A stretch of 64,000 nt of DNA from Methylobacterium sp. 17Sr1-1 (GCF_003173775.1 NZ_CP029552.1:5087001-5151000), one strand, 5' to 3'. Numbered from the stretch's first letter, positions 36,303 through 47,750 are shown. The notes: generated by a model from the letters alone, not told the origin. Made by a program: numbers and translations.

Positions 36303-37373
36303 TTATATGCCGGGAAGAGGTGGCTGGCCGGGACCGGCCAGGCCCATCACCTTGAACAGGCTGCCCATGCCGCGGGTAGTACGGTCGATCAGACGGTCGG
36401 CCCCAGCCTTGACCGCGGCGGCCTGGACCGGGTTCGCCCGGGCGCCGAGGCGCTCGGCCCGCTGGGCGAGACCGAGCGCCAGGAGGAAGTCGGCTTGGGT
36501 CACCGGCCCGTGCACCACGGCGCCCTCGCCCGCGGCGGCGCGGGCCAGAGCCGCGAAATCCACCTGCGCAGTCAGGTCGGTCTCGCCCGGGGCTTCCAAG
36601 GGATCGGCGAAGCGGTGGCGCGCCACGGCCTGGAGCGTGTCGGCGGTACCGCCGTAGAGGTCGCCGTAATCGATCGCGAGCAGTGCGCCGCCCTCGCGGG
36701 CGAGGCGGCGGCCGAGCTGGCGTGTGAGGTCGAGGGCGACGGCCGGCAGGGTCAGGATCGCCCCGGGCGCCGCGTCACGGGTGATCTCCGGTGTCGGGTC
36801 CGGGCTCAACCCGAAGGCGAGGGCGTCGCCGTGGAGGCCGACCCGGCGTTCGCACCAGCCGCGCTCGGTGCGCTGGTACTGGCGCACCGGCAGGGCGTCG
36901 AAGAACTCGTTGGCGAGGATAATCGCAGGGCCGCCCGGCAGGGTGTCGATGGCGTCGTGCCAGGAAGGGCTCGCATTGGCGAGCGCCTGCTTCTGCGCAG
37001 CGCGCAACGTGGGGCTGGTCTCGACGAGGTGGAGGTCGGCGGCCGCCAGGCAATCGGGCGCCGCGGCCTTCAGCGCGCGCAGCGCGTCCGCCATCAGCGT
37101 GCCGCGTCCGGGGCCGAGCTCGACCAGGCGGAACGGCGCCGGGTGCCCGAGCCCGTGCCAGACCTCCGCCGTCCATAAACCCAGGAGTTCGCCGAAGATC
37201 TGGCTGATCTCCGGCGCCGTGGTGAAGTCGCCGGCCGCGCCCAGCGGATCGCGGGTGCGGTAGTAGCCGTGCACCGGGTGGCCGAGGCAGAGCGCCATGT
37301 AGCGCTCGATGGTGATCGGCCCCTCGACGGCGATCAGGCGGCGCAATTCGCCGAGCAGCGGCGTCTCGCTCAC
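36303..37373 (-). CDS. MidA-family SAM-dependent methyltransferase
   Basis: A 356-residue class I methyltransferase (DUF185). It starts at a GTG overlapping the lgt stop (GTGA). The opening [20 protein letters not shown], then [20 protein letters not shown], the SAM loop [20 protein letters not shown] near residue 90, LVETSP and [19 protein letters not shown] are the MidA/NDUFAF7 signatures. In mitochondria this family methylates an arginine of complex I subunit NDUFS2; bacterial homologs may do the same. Translation is coupled to lgt. Confidence 0.92.
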   Translation of the reverse strand: MSETPLLGELRRLIAVEGPITIERYMALCLGHPVHGYYRTRDPLGAAGDFTTAPEISQIFGELLGLWTAEVWHGLGHPAPFRLVELGPGRGTLMADALRALKAAAPDCLAAADLHLVETSPTLRAAQKQALANASPSWHDAIDTLPGGPAIILANEFFDALPVRQYQRTERGWCERRVGLHGDALAFGLSPDPTPEITRDAAPGAILTLPAVALDLTRQLGRRLAREGGALLAIDYGDLYGGTADTLQAVARHRFADPLEAPGETDLTAQVDFAALARAAAGEGAVVHGPVTQADFLLALGLAQRAERLGARANPVQAAAVKAGADRLIDRTTRGMGSLFKVMGLAGPGQPPLPGI

Positions 37374-38278
37374 GCGGACTTCACTTCCGGCGACTCGGTT
37401 TCGGCTCCCGATTCGGCCTCGAGCCGGGCCCGCGGCCGGGTGTCTCCGCGCCAGGCCCGCACGATGAACACCGCACCGACGATCAGCATCGGCACGCAGA
37501 GCAGCATCCCCATGGTGATGCCGCCGCCGAGCGCCCCGACATGGGTGCCGAACAGGAAGCCGAGCTGCGGGTCCGGCTCGCGGAAGAACTCGCAGGCGGT
37601 GCGGGCGATGGCGTAGCCGACGACGAACAGGCCGCCCAGCAGCCCGGGGCGGCGGAAGCCGAAGCGCCGGACCGCGAGCGCCATCAGGATGAACAGGACC
37701 AGCCCCTCGGCGACGGCCTCGTAGAGCTGGCTCGGATGCCGCGGTAGCGGCCCGCCATTGGGGAACACGATGGCGTACGGAAAGTCCGGCGCCGGCCGGC
37801 CCCACAACTCGCCGTTCACGAAATTGGCGATGCGGCCGAAGAACAACCCGATCGGCACCACCACGGCGGCGAGGTCGAGCATGGCGTAGGCGTTGAGGCC
37901 GCGACGGCGGGCGAACAGCACCAGGGCCAGCACCGCGCCGAGGAAGCCGCCGTGGAACGACATGCCGCCGCGCCAGATCGCCAGGATCTCGGCCGGATGC
38001 GAGAGGTAGGCGGCGAGATTGTAGAACAGCACGTAGCCGATGCGCCCGCCGAGCACGACGCCGAGCGCCACCCAGACGATCAGGTCGTCGATATCGAGGG
38101 CCGTGGGCCGACGCACCGCGCCCCAGAGCGAGGGGGCCGCGACCAGGCGCTTGGCGTAGAACCAGCCGCCCACGAGGCCCACGATGTAGGCGAGGGCGTA
38201 CCACTTGATCTGCAGCGGCCCGATCGCGACCGCGACGGGGTCGATGGCGGGGAAGGGCAGGGCGAGGAGCGGAGGCAT
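37370..38278 (-). CDS. lgt: prolipoprotein diacylglyceryl transferase
   Basis: A 302-residue inner-membrane enzyme with seven helices that transfers diacylglycerol from phosphatidylglycerol to the lipobox cysteine of prolipoproteins. Signatures: [34 protein letters not shown] (key histidine), [33 protein letters not shown] and [11 protein letters not shown]. The C-terminal acidic tail ([16 protein letters not shown]) is longer than usual. First gene of the lgt-midA-pgeF set. Confidence 0.97.
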   Translation of the reverse strand: MPPLLALPFPAIDPVAVAIGPLQIKWYALAYIVGLVGGWFYAKRLVAAPSLWGAVRRPTALDIDDLIVWVALGVVLGGRIGYVLFYNLAAYLSHPAEILAIWRGGMSFHGGFLGAVLALVLFARRRGLNAYAMLDLAAVVVPIGLFFGRIANFVNGELWGRPAPDFPYAIVFPNGGPLPRHPSQLYEAVAEGLVLFILMALAVRRFGFRRPGLLGGLFVVGYAIARTACEFFREPDPQLGFLFGTHVGALGGGITMGMLLCVPMLIVGAVFIVRAWRGDTRPRARLEAESGAETESPEVKSA

Positions 38279-38338
38279 CGGGCGGGAGAGGTGAACCTGT
38301 GGCGGGGCGGCGTCAAGGCGCGATCACGCGGCCCTTGA

Positions 38339-38362
38339 GCCGGCGCCCGGCCGGGCGCCGGC
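38339..38362. repeat. 24-bp perfect palindrome
   Basis: GCCGGCGCCCGG followed directly by CCGGGCGCCGGC, a loopless perfect palindrome in the spacer between ilvA and lgt. Possibly a terminator remnant; no T run. Confidence 0.5.
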
Positions 38363-38388
38363 CTCCATCGCCGGTCTCGACGCCTTTT

Positions 38389-38419
38389 CCGTGACGAAAC
38401 GGTCTCCGCTTCGTCACGG
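38389..38419 (-). terminator. hairpin after ilvA
   Basis: CCGTGACGAA and TTCGTCACGG pair perfectly over 10 bases, about 20 bases past the ilvA stop on the minus strand. No T tract. Confidence 0.4.
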
Positions 38420-38439
38420 GGGTGGCGGGTCGGCCGGCC

Positions 38440-40092
<1,653 letters not shown>

Positions 40093-40123
40093 CGGATGCG
40101 AGCTTGACTGGTGCGGATCCGCC

Positions 40124-41206
40124 TCAGCGCGCCGCGCCGGCGCTCCGGGAGATCCACTTCGCCACCAGCGGGCCGGTGATGATGACCACGAGGAGGCGCA
40201 GGGTCTGCACCGCGAGGACGAAGGACACGTCGGAATGGGTGCCGACGGCGATGATCGCCACCGAATCGAGCCCGCCCGGGCTCGTCGCCAGGTAGGCGGT
40301 GAGGAGATCGATCGGCAGCAGGAAGGTCAGGCCCCAGGCCCAGAGACCGCATAGGGCGATCAGCCCGAAGGTCGCGACCAGCACGCCCGGCAGGGCGAAC
40401 AGCGTCGCCCGCACGGTGGCGGGGGTGAAGCGCAGGCCCACCGTCCAGCCGATGCCCGCATAGGCCAGCGCCAGGAGCCAGGACGGCAGCGCCATGCCGG
40501 CGAGTCCGGTGGCGTGGAGCGTCGCCCCGATGGCGAGCGGGCCGATCAGGGCGCCCGCGGGAATGCGCAGGCGCAGGCCGAGCCAGGCGCCGATGCCCGC
40601 CACCGCGAGCGTGCCGAGGACCGCGAGCGGCGCCGGATCCATGTCGGCGCCCGGCACCGCGCCGCTGCCGCCGGCGAGGAAGCGCGCGACCACGGAGGCG
40701 GTCAGCGCCACGCAGGCGACCCGGACGTACTGCATGAAGGCGACGAGGCGCGGATCGGCGCCGAACTCCTCCGCCATCGCCACCATCGCCGAGGCCCCGC
40801 CGGGCGACGAGCCCCAGGCCGCGGTGGTGCCGGGCAGGAGGCGGATGCGGGTGAGCACCCAGCCGGTGATCGCGGCGGCCACCACCGTGACGCCGACCAC
40901 GGCGAGGATCAGCAGCCCGTCCTGCATCAGCGTGGCGGCGATCGAGGCGTTGACCGAGTGGGCGACGAGGCAGCCGATCAGCGCCTGCGCGCCCTGGAAG
41001 CCGGGCTTCGGCACGCGGATCGGCGCCCCGCGGACCCCGAACACGATGGCCGCGAGCATCGGGCCCAGCAGCAGGGCGGCGGGCAGGCCGGCGAGGTGGA
41101 ACAGGCCCGCGAGCGCCGCCGAGGCGAGGACGAGGCCCGCCCACAGGGCCGCCGCGCGGACGAGCGAGCGACGGCGATCCATCGCGGCGGGAGTCATGGC
41201 GTCCAT
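40124..41206 (-). CDS. AbrB-type (duplicated domain) membrane protein
   Basis: A 360-residue protein with about ten helices built from two similar halves, each with a LLLGPMLAAIVFGVRG-like opening (PAALLLGPMLAAIVFG; PAGALIGPLAIGATLH) and a SPGGASAMVAMAEEFGAD / SPGGLDSVAIIAVGTHSD pair. These are signatures of the AbrB/ammonia-monooxygenase-regulator membrane family; despite the name they are transporters of unknown substrate, not DNA-binding proteins. Several ATGs are close together (41206, 41197, 41182). It lies 31 bases before ilvA on the same strand. Confidence 0.9.
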   Translation of the reverse strand: MDAMTPAAMDRRRSLVRAAALWAGLVLASAALAGLFHLAGLPAALLLGPMLAAIVFGVRGAPIRVPKPGFQGAQALIGCLVAHSVNASIAATLMQDGLLILAVVGVTVVAAAITGWVLTRIRLLPGTTAAWGSSPGGASAMVAMAEEFGADPRLVAFMQYVRVACVALTASVVARFLAGGSGAVPGADMDPAPLAVLGTLAVAGIGAWLGLRLRIPAGALIGPLAIGATLHATGLAGMALPSWLLALAYAGIGWTVGLRFTPATVRATLFALPGVLVATFGLIALCGLWAWGLTFLLPIDLLTAYLATSPGGLDSVAIIAVGTHSDVSFVLAVQTLRLLVVIITGPLVAKWISRSAGAAR

Positions 41207-41255
41207 GGTCGGGGAAAGCCGGGGCCTGGATTGGAAGCTGATGGTGGCCGCGTCG

Positions 41256-42221
41256 CTATACGGGAATCGTGCCAGTGTCGCGACCGGGGCCGGTCTCCGC
41301 CGGCTTCCCGAGGGGCAGCGTTGCGTGCGGCGCATGCGCGCGGAAGAATCCGGCGAGTTCCGAGAGCCCCTCGGCCCGCGGATCGCTGGCGCGCCAGGCG
41401 AGCGCGATGGTGCGGCGCGGGCCGTCCGGCCCGAACCGGCGGCAGATCGTGAGCCCGGCGGGATCGGGACCGGGCGGGGCGGCCAGAGCCGGCAGCAGGG
41501 TATAGCCGGCGCCCGCCGCCACCATCGAGCGCAGGGTCTCGAGGCTGGTGGCGTGGCGCCCGCTCGCCGGCCCGGCGCCGCAGGCCGCCACCGCCTGGTC
41601 GCGCAGGCAGTTGCCCTCGTCGAGGAGCAGCAGGTCCGGCCCGGCGAGGTCGCCCGGGCGCGGCGGCTCCCCACCCGCGAAGGGGTGCTCGGCCGGGCAG
41701 GCAAGGAGGAACGGCTCGTCGAAGAGGGCTGACACCGTCAGGCCCGATTCCGGGATCGGCAGGGAGATCAGCGCCGCGTCGGCCCGGCCCTCGCGCAGGG
41801 CGTCGAGGATCTCCGCCGTGCGCCCTTCGCTCAAGGCGAGGGCGAGGTCCGGGAAGGCCTGGCGCAGCCCGCGCAGCACCTGCGGGAACAGGTAGGGCCC
41901 GAGCGTCTGGATCGCCGCGAGGACGAGGCGGCCGCGTAAGCCCTGGCCGGCCCCCTCGCGGGCGAGCAGCAGCAGGGTTTTGGCCTCCGCCAGCACGGCG
42001 CGGGCCTGGCGCACCACCGCCTGGCCGCTCGGGGTGAGGAGCACCCGCCGGTTCGAGCGCTCGAACAGGACGAGACCGAGTGCCTCCTCCAGCTTGCGCA
42101 CCTGCACGCTCAAGGTCGGCTGGCTCACGGCGCAGCGCTCGGCGGCGCGGCCGAAATGGCCCTCCTCCGCCAGGGCCACGACGTATTCGAGGTCGCGCAG
42201 GGACAGGCCGGAGGCGTTCAT
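41256..42221 (-). CDS. oxyR: hydrogen-peroxide sensor OxyR (LysR family)
   Basis: A 321-residue LysR regulator. N-terminal winged helix: [20 protein letters not shown] and [20 protein letters not shown]. The regulatory domain contains [19 protein letters not shown] then [20 protein letters not shown], which keeps the two redox cysteines of OxyR (NCLRDQ and eight residues later AACG; Cys199 and Cys208 in E. coli) and the SLETLR.MVAAG block after them. Peroxide would form a disulfide and switch on the target. It is divergent from catalase, and an ATAG-N7-CTAT half-operator overlaps its own start codon. Confidence 0.95.
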   Translation of the reverse strand: MNASGLSLRDLEYVVALAEEGHFGRAAERCAVSQPTLSVQVRKLEEALGLVLFERSNRRVLLTPSGQAVVRQARAVLAEAKTLLLLAREGAGQGLRGRLVLAAIQTLGPYLFPQVLRGLRQAFPDLALALSEGRTAEILDALREGRADAALISLPIPESGLTVSALFDEPFLLACPAEHPFAGGEPPRPGDLAGPDLLLLDEGNCLRDQAVAACGAGPASGRHATSLETLRSMVAAGAGYTLLPALAAPPGPDPAGLTICRRFGPDGPRRTIALAWRASDPRAEGLSELAGFFRAHAPHATLPLGKPAETGPGRDTGTIPV

Positions 42222-42234
42222 AGGCTGTGCCTAT
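42220..42234. promoter_or_regulatory. OxyR half-operator ATAG-N7-CTAT
   Basis: ATAG (42220-42223), seven bases, CTAT (42231-42234) is an exact match to one half of the OxyR consensus ATAG-N7-CTAT-N7-ATAG-N7-CTAT. The second half, at 42242-42256, is degenerate (TTCG...GCAT, two of four each). The site touches the oxyR start codon, so it may autorepress oxyR while activating catalase 165 bases away. Confidence 0.6.
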
Positions 42235-42399
42235 CACGTGCTTCGCAACGATGCATTTGTTTTCGGGTCACGCAGCGGTCATAGGTTCGAGCGAGAGCAG
42301 TTCCAGGGTGTCGGTCCGGCGACCGAGCCCCTATGTGAGCGGTTCCTCGCGCGGTGTCCCCGTCCCGGCACGCCGCGCCTGCACGCCAGAGGAGTTCCC

Positions 42400-43989
42400 A
42401 TGAGCGACCAACGCCCGATCCTGACGACCCGCCAGGGCCACCCGGTCCGCGACAATCAGAGCATGCGCACGGTCGGCGAGCGTGGCCCGGCGACCCTCGA
42501 GAACTACCAGTTCATCGAGAAGATCACCCATTTCGACCGCGAGCGGATCCCCGAGCGCGTGGTCCACGCCCGCGGCGCCGGCGCCCACGGGTATTTCGAG
42601 GCCTACGGCAAGATCGGCGACGAGCCGGCCTCCAAGTACACCCGCGCCCGCGTCCTCAACGAGACCGGCGTGAAGACGCCGATGTTCGTGCGCTTCTCGA
42701 CCGTGGCCGGCGCCAAGGAGAGCCCGGAGACCGCTCGCGACCCGCGCGGCTTCGCGGTGAAGTTCAAGACCGTCGACGGCAACTGGGACCTCGTCGGCAA
42801 CAACCTGAAGATCTTCTTCATCCGGGACGCCATCAAGTTTCCGGACATGATCCACGCCTTCAAGCCCGACCCGGTGACCAACCGCCAGGAGGCCTGGCGC
42901 TTCTTCGACTTCGTGGCGGCGCACCCCGAGTCGATCCACATGGTGACCTGGCTGAAGTCGCCGTGGGGCATCCCGGCCAATTATCGCGAGATGGAAGGCT
43001 CGGGCGTCAACACCTACAAGCTGGTCAACGACCAGGGCGTCGCCCACCTCTGCAAGTTCCACTGGATCCCGAAGCAGGGCGTCCGCAACCTGACCTCGGC
43101 CCAGGCCGCAGAGATCCAGGGGCGCGATGTCGGCCACGCGACCAAGGACCTGTACGACAACATCGCCGCCGGCAATTTTCCGGAGTGGGAATTCGCGGTG
43201 CAGATCATGCCGGACGGCCCGAACGACCACCTGTCGTTCGATCCGCTCGACGACACCAAGCGCTGGCCCGAGGACCAGTTCCCGCTGCTGAAGTGCGGCC
43301 GCATGGTGCTCGACCGGGTGCCTGACAACTTCTTCGCCGATGTCGAGCAATCGGCCTTCGGCACCGGCGTGCTGGTCGACGGGATCGACTTCTCGGACGA
43401 CAAGATGCTCCAGGGGCGCACCCTGTCCTACTCGGACACCCAGCGCTACCGCGTCGGCCCGAACTACCTGCAACTGCCGATCAACGCGCCGGCGCCGGGC
43501 GTGAAGACCGCGACCAACCAGCGCGACGGCCAGATGACGTTCTACGTCGACGGGGTCGGCGAGAACAAGCACATCAACTACGAGCCGAGCACCATCGGCC
43601 AGGGCCTCCGTGAGGCTCCGAAGCCGGCGCGTGAGTACCACCAGCCGGTCGAGGGCAAGCTCGGCCGCTACCAGACCAGCCGCACCGAGGACGATTACGC
43701 CCAGGCCGGCGAGCGCTACCGCTCCTTCGAGGAATGGGAGCGCGAGGACCTGATCGCCAACCTGGTCGGCGACATGAAGGAGTGCCCCGAGGCGATCCAG
43801 CTCCGGATGGTCTGGCACTTCTGGCACGCCGACGAGGAGTACGGCCGCCGCGTCGCGGAAGGAGCGGGCATCGACCTCGAGAAGGCCAAGGCCCTGCCGC
43901 CGCTCCCGGGCCGCGCCGCCCCCGGCCAGCGCCTGAAGGCCGAGACCTACACCGACGGCTCGCAGGCCCACAAGGTCGCGGCCGAGTAA
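42400..43989 (+). CDS. katA: monofunctional heme catalase
   Basis: A 529-residue clade-3-type small-subunit catalase, starting after AGAGGAG. It opens with [20 protein letters not shown], carries the catalytic histidine in [20 protein letters not shown] (residues 50-70), the distal asparagine in [17 protein letters not shown] (near 130), and the proximal heme tyrosine in [20 protein letters not shown] (near 340-358). It dismutates hydrogen peroxide in the cytoplasm or periplasm; no signal peptide is seen. Divergence from oxyR and the operator between them indicate peroxide induction. A 13-bp hairpin with TTTT terminates it. Confidence 0.97.
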   Translation: MSDQRPILTTRQGHPVRDNQSMRTVGERGPATLENYQFIEKITHFDRERIPERVVHARGAGAHGYFEAYGKIGDEPASKYTRARVLNETGVKTPMFVRFSTVAGAKESPETARDPRGFAVKFKTVDGNWDLVGNNLKIFFIRDAIKFPDMIHAFKPDPVTNRQEAWRFFDFVAAHPESIHMVTWLKSPWGIPANYREMEGSGVNTYKLVNDQGVAHLCKFHWIPKQGVRNLTSAQAAEIQGRDVGHATKDLYDNIAAGNFPEWEFAVQIMPDGPNDHLSFDPLDDTKRWPEDQFPLLKCGRMVLDRVPDNFFADVEQSAFGTGVLVDGIDFSDDKMLQGRTLSYSDTQRYRVGPNYLQLPINAPAPGVKTATNQRDGQMTFYVDGVGENKHINYEPSTIGQGLREAPKPAREYHQPVEGKLGRYQTSRTEDDYAQAGERYRSFEEWEREDLIANLVGDMKECPEAIQLRMVWHFWHADEEYGRRVAEGAGIDLEKAKALPPLPGRAAPGQRLKAETYTDGSQAHKVAAE

Positions 43990-44020
43990 GGTCAAGACGT
44001 CGAGGGCTTCGCGTGTGACG

Positions 44021-44053
44021 AGCCCCGCCCGGAGCGATCCGGGCGGGGCTTTT
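44021..44053 (+). terminator. Rho-independent terminator of katA
   Basis: AGCCCCGCCCGGA, loop GCGA, TCCGGGCGGGGCT: a perfect 13-bp stem ending in TTTT, 31 bases after the katA stop. Confidence 0.92.
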
Positions 44054-44083
44054 ACGTTGGGGAAGGATGGAAGCGGAACCGTC

Positions 44084-44108
44084 GAGGTGATATCCCGAGG
44101 TGATATCC
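44084..44108. repeat. 12-bp direct repeat
   Basis: GAGGTGATATCC occurs twice, one base apart, 25 bases before the coiled-coil gene. It could be a promoter-proximal protein site or a slippage product. Confidence 0.5.
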
Positions 44109-44133
44109 TTGGCCGCGTGCCCGGATGCCTCGC

Positions 44134-44601
44134 ATGACGGCCATCGCCTTCGATACGCTGAAACTCGCCCGCACCCTGCGGGACAAGGCCAAGCTGTCGC
44201 CGGATCAGGCGGAAGGCTTCGCCGAGGCGATCTCCGACGCGGTGCAGGGTGATCTCGCGACCAAGTCGGACCTGAAAGCGTCCGAAGCGGCTCTTCGCGC
44301 CGATATCAAGGCTGTTGAGCCCGGCCTGCGTGCCGAGATCAAAGAGGTCGAGACAACCCTGCGCACCGAGATCAAAGGGGTTGAGGCGGGCCTGCGCACC
44401 GACATCGCTGCCCTTCGGGCTGACCATAAGGCCCTCGCCAGCGATCTACAGGGAATGGAAAAGAATTTGCGCTCCGATTTCAAGGCGCAGCTCTCGGAGA
44501 CGCGGGCCGAGCTGGCCAAGTGGATGATCGGGGCAGTCGGCTTGCAGACCGTCGCCATCACCGGCGCGATGATCACCCTGCTTCGCATCCTCAAGCCCTG
44601 A
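44134..44601 (+). CDS. DUF1640-like coiled-coil membrane protein with hendecad repeats
   Basis: A 155-residue protein beginning MTAIAFDTLKLARTLRDKAK, the DUF1640 opening shared with mitochondrial CCDC90/MCUR1-type proteins. Residues 55-98 are four 11-residue repeats: RADIKAVEPGL, RAEIKEVETTL, RTEIKGVEAGL and RTDIAALRADH. A second coiled-coil part (GMEKNLRSDFKAQLSETRAE) precedes a C-terminal helix, WMIGAVGLQTVAITGAMITLL, that anchors it in the membrane. Hendecads form right-handed coiled coils. An ATG three codons upstream is equally possible. Exact role unknown. Confidence 0.85.
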   Translation: MTAIAFDTLKLARTLRDKAKLSPDQAEGFAEAISDAVQGDLATKSDLKASEAALRADIKAVEPGLRAEIKEVETTLRTEIKGVEAGLRTDIAALRADHKALASDLQGMEKNLRSDFKAQLSETRAELAKWMIGAVGLQTVAITGAMITLLRILKP

Positions 44602-44643
44602 ACCGGCGTTGCCCCGGGAATCGCCCACGAGGAGCTTCACGCC

Positions 44644-45111
44644 ATGGATACGCCCTCCGAGCCCGGCACCGGCGTCACGATCGGCGGGATGCAGGTGCGC
44701 TACCTCGCCCGCAGCGACGCCACGCACGACGCGATCGGCATCTACGGCATGACCCTGGCCCCGCGCTCGCCCGGGGCCGGGCTGCACCGCCATGCCCGGC
44801 TCACCGAGGCGTTCGAGGTCCACGAGGGTGCCCTCACCCTGCGGCTGAACGATCGCGACGTGACGGTGGGGCCCGGCGGCTTCGTGCTGGTGCGCCCGGG
44901 CGAGCCGCACGCCTTCGCCAATCGCGGGATCGAGCCGGTCCGCTTCACCCTCACCTTCACCCCGGCGCTCCGCCGTGAGGGCTTCTTCGAGGGGCTGGCG
45001 GCGCTCGCGACGGAGGACCGCCTGCGGGACGAGGGCGCGATGCGGGCCCTGATGGCGGCCTACGACCAGGAGCCCCTCGCCGGCTTCGCGGGCTGGAGCG
45101 AGTTCGGCTGA
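44644..45111 (+). CDS. cupin domain-containing protein
   Basis: A 155-residue single-cupin protein. Motif 1 lies at GAGLHRHARLTEAFEVHEGALTLRL, with two histidines and a glutamate; motif 2 is GPGGFVLVRPGEPHAFANRG with the third histidine. After the barrel a helical tail (FFEGLAALATEDRL and onward) resembles quercetinase-like or polyketide-tailoring cupins. No signal peptide. It starts 42 bases after the coiled-coil gene and precedes a Rid gene by 38 bases; the three may share a transcript. Confidence 0.85.
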   Translation: MDTPSEPGTGVTIGGMQVRYLARSDATHDAIGIYGMTLAPRSPGAGLHRHARLTEAFEVHEGALTLRLNDRDVTVGPGGFVLVRPGEPHAFANRGIEPVRFTLTFTPALRREGFFEGLAALATEDRLRDEGAMRALMAAYDQEPLAGFAGWSEFG

Positions 45112-45149
45112 CGCGCCATGCTCTCCCCGGACGAATCGGGAGGGCAGGG

Positions 45150-45536
45150 ATGCGGCGGCGGATCGACGGCGGCTCGAGCTTCGAGCGCGAGTACGGCTAT
45201 TCCCGCGCGGTGGTGCAGAACGGCTTCGTGTTCGTGGCCGGCACCACCGGCTACGACTACGCCGCGATGACGATGCCGGACGAGGCCGGTGCCCAGGCCG
45301 AGGCGTGCTGGCGCACCATCGCGGGCGTGCTGGATCAGGCGGGCTCGTCGCTGGAGCACGTCGTGCGCGCCACCTACTACGTCACCGACCGGGCGGAGGC
45401 CGAGGCGGTGCTGACGGTCTGCGGCCGGGTGCTGCGGGAGATCCGCCCGGCCGCGACCCTGGTGGTGGTCGCAGGCCTGCTGCGGCCGGAGATGAAGGTG
45501 GAGATCGAGGTGACGGCCCTGCTGCCGAAGGGCTGA
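45150..45536 (+). CDS. Rid-family protein lacking the RidA arginine
   Basis: A 128-residue YjgF/Rid fold: GYSRAVVQNGFVFVAGTTGY, then EHVVRATYYVTDRAEAEAVL and RPAATLVVVAGLLRPEMKVEIEVTAL. In RidA the sequence before the V-x-V strand carries an arginine (Arg105 in E. coli) that binds the imine/enamine acid; here the position is alanine (PAAT rather than PARS/PART). It therefore belongs to a Rid subgroup that cannot do classical 2-aminoacrylate deamination. Substrate unknown. Confidence 0.88.
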   Translation: MRRRIDGGSSFEREYGYSRAVVQNGFVFVAGTTGYDYAAMTMPDEAGAQAEACWRTIAGVLDQAGSSLEHVVRATYYVTDRAEAEAVLTVCGRVLREIRPAATLVVVAGLLRPEMKVEIEVTALLPKG

Positions 45537-45564
45537 CGCCACCCCGGTCCGCCGGCGGGGAGGC

Positions 45565-45972
45565 CTACAGAACCGGCGTCCCCGCCCGGTTCGCCACCCG
45601 GATCTGCCACAGGCACAGGAGCGGCGTGACCACCAGCTCCATGCCGAGCGCCGCCAGCATGGTGAGCGAGGGCAGGCCGGTGAGCCACAGGCCGAGCAGC
45701 CGGGCGAGGCCGCCCAGCACCACCACCATCGTCAGGAAGCGGAACAGCGAGGTCTTGGCCTCGATTCCCGGGACCGTCGACCAGAACAGCAGGCCGATCC
45801 CGAGCAGCAGGCCGGACAGGTAGCGGAAATGGCTGTCGCTCGAGATGTCGAAGGCGCCGCCACCGAGGCCGGCCTGGCCGAACAGCACGCCGTAAAGGCC
45901 GCCCAGCACCGGGACCAGCCCCGCCACAGCCACCACGCGCTGAAGGGCGCGCCGCTCGGTCTCGAAGGTCAT
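45565..45972 (-). CDS. DUF4345 membrane protein
   Basis: A 135-residue inner-membrane protein with four helices: VVAVAGLVPVLGGLYGVLFG, FRYLSGLLLGIGLLFWSTVP, FLTMVVVLGGLARLLGLWLT and MLAALGMELVVTPLLCLWQI. The segment SDSHFRYLSGLLLGIGL is the DUF4345 hallmark. Function unknown. Confidence 0.87.
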   Translation of the reverse strand: MTFETERRALQRVVAVAGLVPVLGGLYGVLFGQAGLGGGAFDISSDSHFRYLSGLLLGIGLLFWSTVPGIEAKTSLFRFLTMVVVLGGLARLLGLWLTGLPSLTMLAALGMELVVTPLLCLWQIRVANRAGTPVL

Positions 45973-46036
45973 TCCCGCTCCCTTGCTCGCGGCTCCGCTG
46001 ACGTCTCCCCCGACAATCCGTCAGGGCGCGCCGGGT

Positions 46037-46495
46037 TCACCAATGGTGCAGCACCACCGCCTCGGCGAGGCAGGCCGGCTTCGCGCCGCCCTCGATCTCC
46101 ACGGTCACGCCGTAGGTGGTGCGCAGGCCCCGGGGCGGCACGTCGAGGGCCGCCGCCACCCGCACCCGGCCGCGCAGGCGGGCATTGACGATGACCGGCG
46201 CCGGGAATCGCACCCGGTCGAGGCCGTAATTCAGGCTGAGGCGCAAGCCCTCCAGGCGGCGCACCCCGGCGATGAAGCGCGGTACCAGCGACAGGGTAAG
46301 ATAGCCGTGCGCCACCGTGGCGCCGTAGGGAGATTCGCGCGCCGCCCGCTCCGGGTCGACATGGATCCACTGATGGTCGTCCGTCGCCTCGGCGAAGCGG
46401 TCGATCATCGCCTGGTCGACGGTCACCCACGCGCCGACGCCGATCTCCTGACCGATCGCCGCCTTCAGGGCCTCCGGCCCGTCGAAGATCTCCAT
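46037..46495 (-). CDS. MaoC-family hydratase/dehydratase
   Basis: A 152-residue hotdog-fold protein. The hydratase-2 motif is at residues 35-68: [18 protein letters not shown] followed by [19 protein letters not shown], supplying the catalytic Asp/His pair and the glycine-histidine turn. These enzymes hydrate 2-enoyl-CoA thioesters. Then [17 protein letters not shown] as the long strand. It is 64 bases upstream of the DUF4345 gene on the same strand. Substrate chain length cannot be read. Confidence 0.92.
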   Translation of the reverse strand: MEIFDGPEALKAAIGQEIGVGAWVTVDQAMIDRFAEATDDHQWIHVDPERAARESPYGATVAHGYLTLSLVPRFIAGVRRLEGLRLSLNYGLDRVRFPAPVIVNARLRGRVRVAAALDVPPRGLRTTYGVTVEIEGGAKPACLAEAVVLHHW

Positions 46496-46623
46496 GCGTG
46501 CTCCTCCCGTGTCGCGCGCACCCTACGACTCGTTCGCCGGTCCGGTCACGCTCGATCGGGGTCGATACTCCGGCGGAGTGTTCTAGTTGCAGGGGTAAGT
46601 TCCTGAGACGAGGAGGGCGGGCG

Positions 46624-47706
46624 GTGGGCCAGAAGAGCGTGCGGGTCGCGATCGCGGGAATCGGCAACTGCGCTTCCTCCTTCGTGCAGGGCCTGACCTA
46701 TTACCGGGAGGCCGGCCCCGGCGTGGCGGTGCCGGGCCTGATGAGCCCCGATCTCGGCGGCTACCGGGTGGCGGACGTACGCGTGGTGGCGGCTTTCGAC
46801 GTCGCGAGGGACAAGGTCGGCCGCGACGTCGCCGAGGCGATCCTGGCCTCGCCCAACAACACCGCCCGCTTCGCCGAGGTCGCGCCGACCGGCGTCACGG
46901 TCGAGCGCGGGCCTACCCTCGACGGGCTCGGCCGCTACATCGAGGCGATCGTGCCGGAATCGCCGGCCCGGCCGGTGGACGTGGCGGCGTCCTTGCGCCG
47001 CTCGGGCGCCGAGGTGCTGGTCTCCTATCTGCCGGTCGGCTCGCAAGCTGCCACCGAATACTACGCGGAGGCCGCGCTGGCGGCGGGCTGCGCCTTCGTC
47101 AACTGCATCCCGGTCTTCATCGCCTCGCATCCCGAGTGGCGCCAGCGCTTCGCGCGGGCCGGGCTGCCGCTCATCGGCGACGACATCAAGAGCCAGGTCG
47201 GCGCGACCATCGTGCACCGGGCGCTGGCCCATCTCTTCCGCGAACGCGGCGTCACGCTGGACCGGACCTACCAGCTCAATTTCGGCGGCAACGCCGACTT
47301 CCGCAACATGCTGGAGCGCGAGCGGCTCGAATCGAAGAAGATCTCGAAGACGCAATCAGTGCAGAGCCAACTCGAGACGGCGCTCCCGCCCGACGACATC
47401 CATGTCGGACCCAGCGATTACGTGCCGTGGCTCACCGACCGCAAATGGGCGCATATCCGCCTGGAGGGTACGGCGTTCGGCGGGGTGCCGCTGAACCTCG
47501 AACTGAAGCTGGAGGTGTGGGACTCGCCGAACTCCGCCGGCATCGTCATCGACGCGGTGCGCTGCGCCGCCCTGGCGCGGGAGCGCGGCATCGGCGGGGC
47601 GCTGATCGGCCCTTCGAGCTGGCTGATGAAATCGCCGCCGGAGCAGTTTTCGGACGAGGAGGCCCACCGGCGGATGCTGGCCTTCGTGGCGGGGGAGGGG
47701 GCGTAG
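46624..47706 (+). CDS. ino1: inositol-3-phosphate synthase
   Basis: A 360-residue NAD-dependent isomerase turning glucose 6-phosphate into 1L-myo-inositol 1-phosphate. It starts at a GTG behind AGGAGGGCGGG. The Rossmann loop [20 protein letters not shown], then [20 protein letters not shown], the active-site region [20 protein letters not shown] and [20 protein letters not shown] with [13 protein letters not shown] match the short actinobacterial-type synthase. This points to inositol use in an alphaproteobacterium, perhaps as osmolyte or lipid head group. A family 1 repeat lies after the stop. Confidence 0.93.
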   Translation: MGQKSVRVAIAGIGNCASSFVQGLTYYREAGPGVAVPGLMSPDLGGYRVADVRVVAAFDVARDKVGRDVAEAILASPNNTARFAEVAPTGVTVERGPTLDGLGRYIEAIVPESPARPVDVAASLRRSGAEVLVSYLPVGSQAATEYYAEAALAAGCAFVNCIPVFIASHPEWRQRFARAGLPLIGDDIKSQVGATIVHRALAHLFRERGVTLDRTYQLNFGGNADFRNMLERERLESKKISKTQSVQSQLETALPPDDIHVGPSDYVPWLTDRKWAHIRLEGTAFGGVPLNLELKLEVWDSPNSAGIVIDAVRCAALARERGIGGALIGPSSWLMKSPPEQFSDEEAHRRMLAFVAGEGA

Positions 47707-47750
47707 GGCGCTGTCTCCGTCGCTCCGCAAACCGAGACTTGCCCGGTAAC

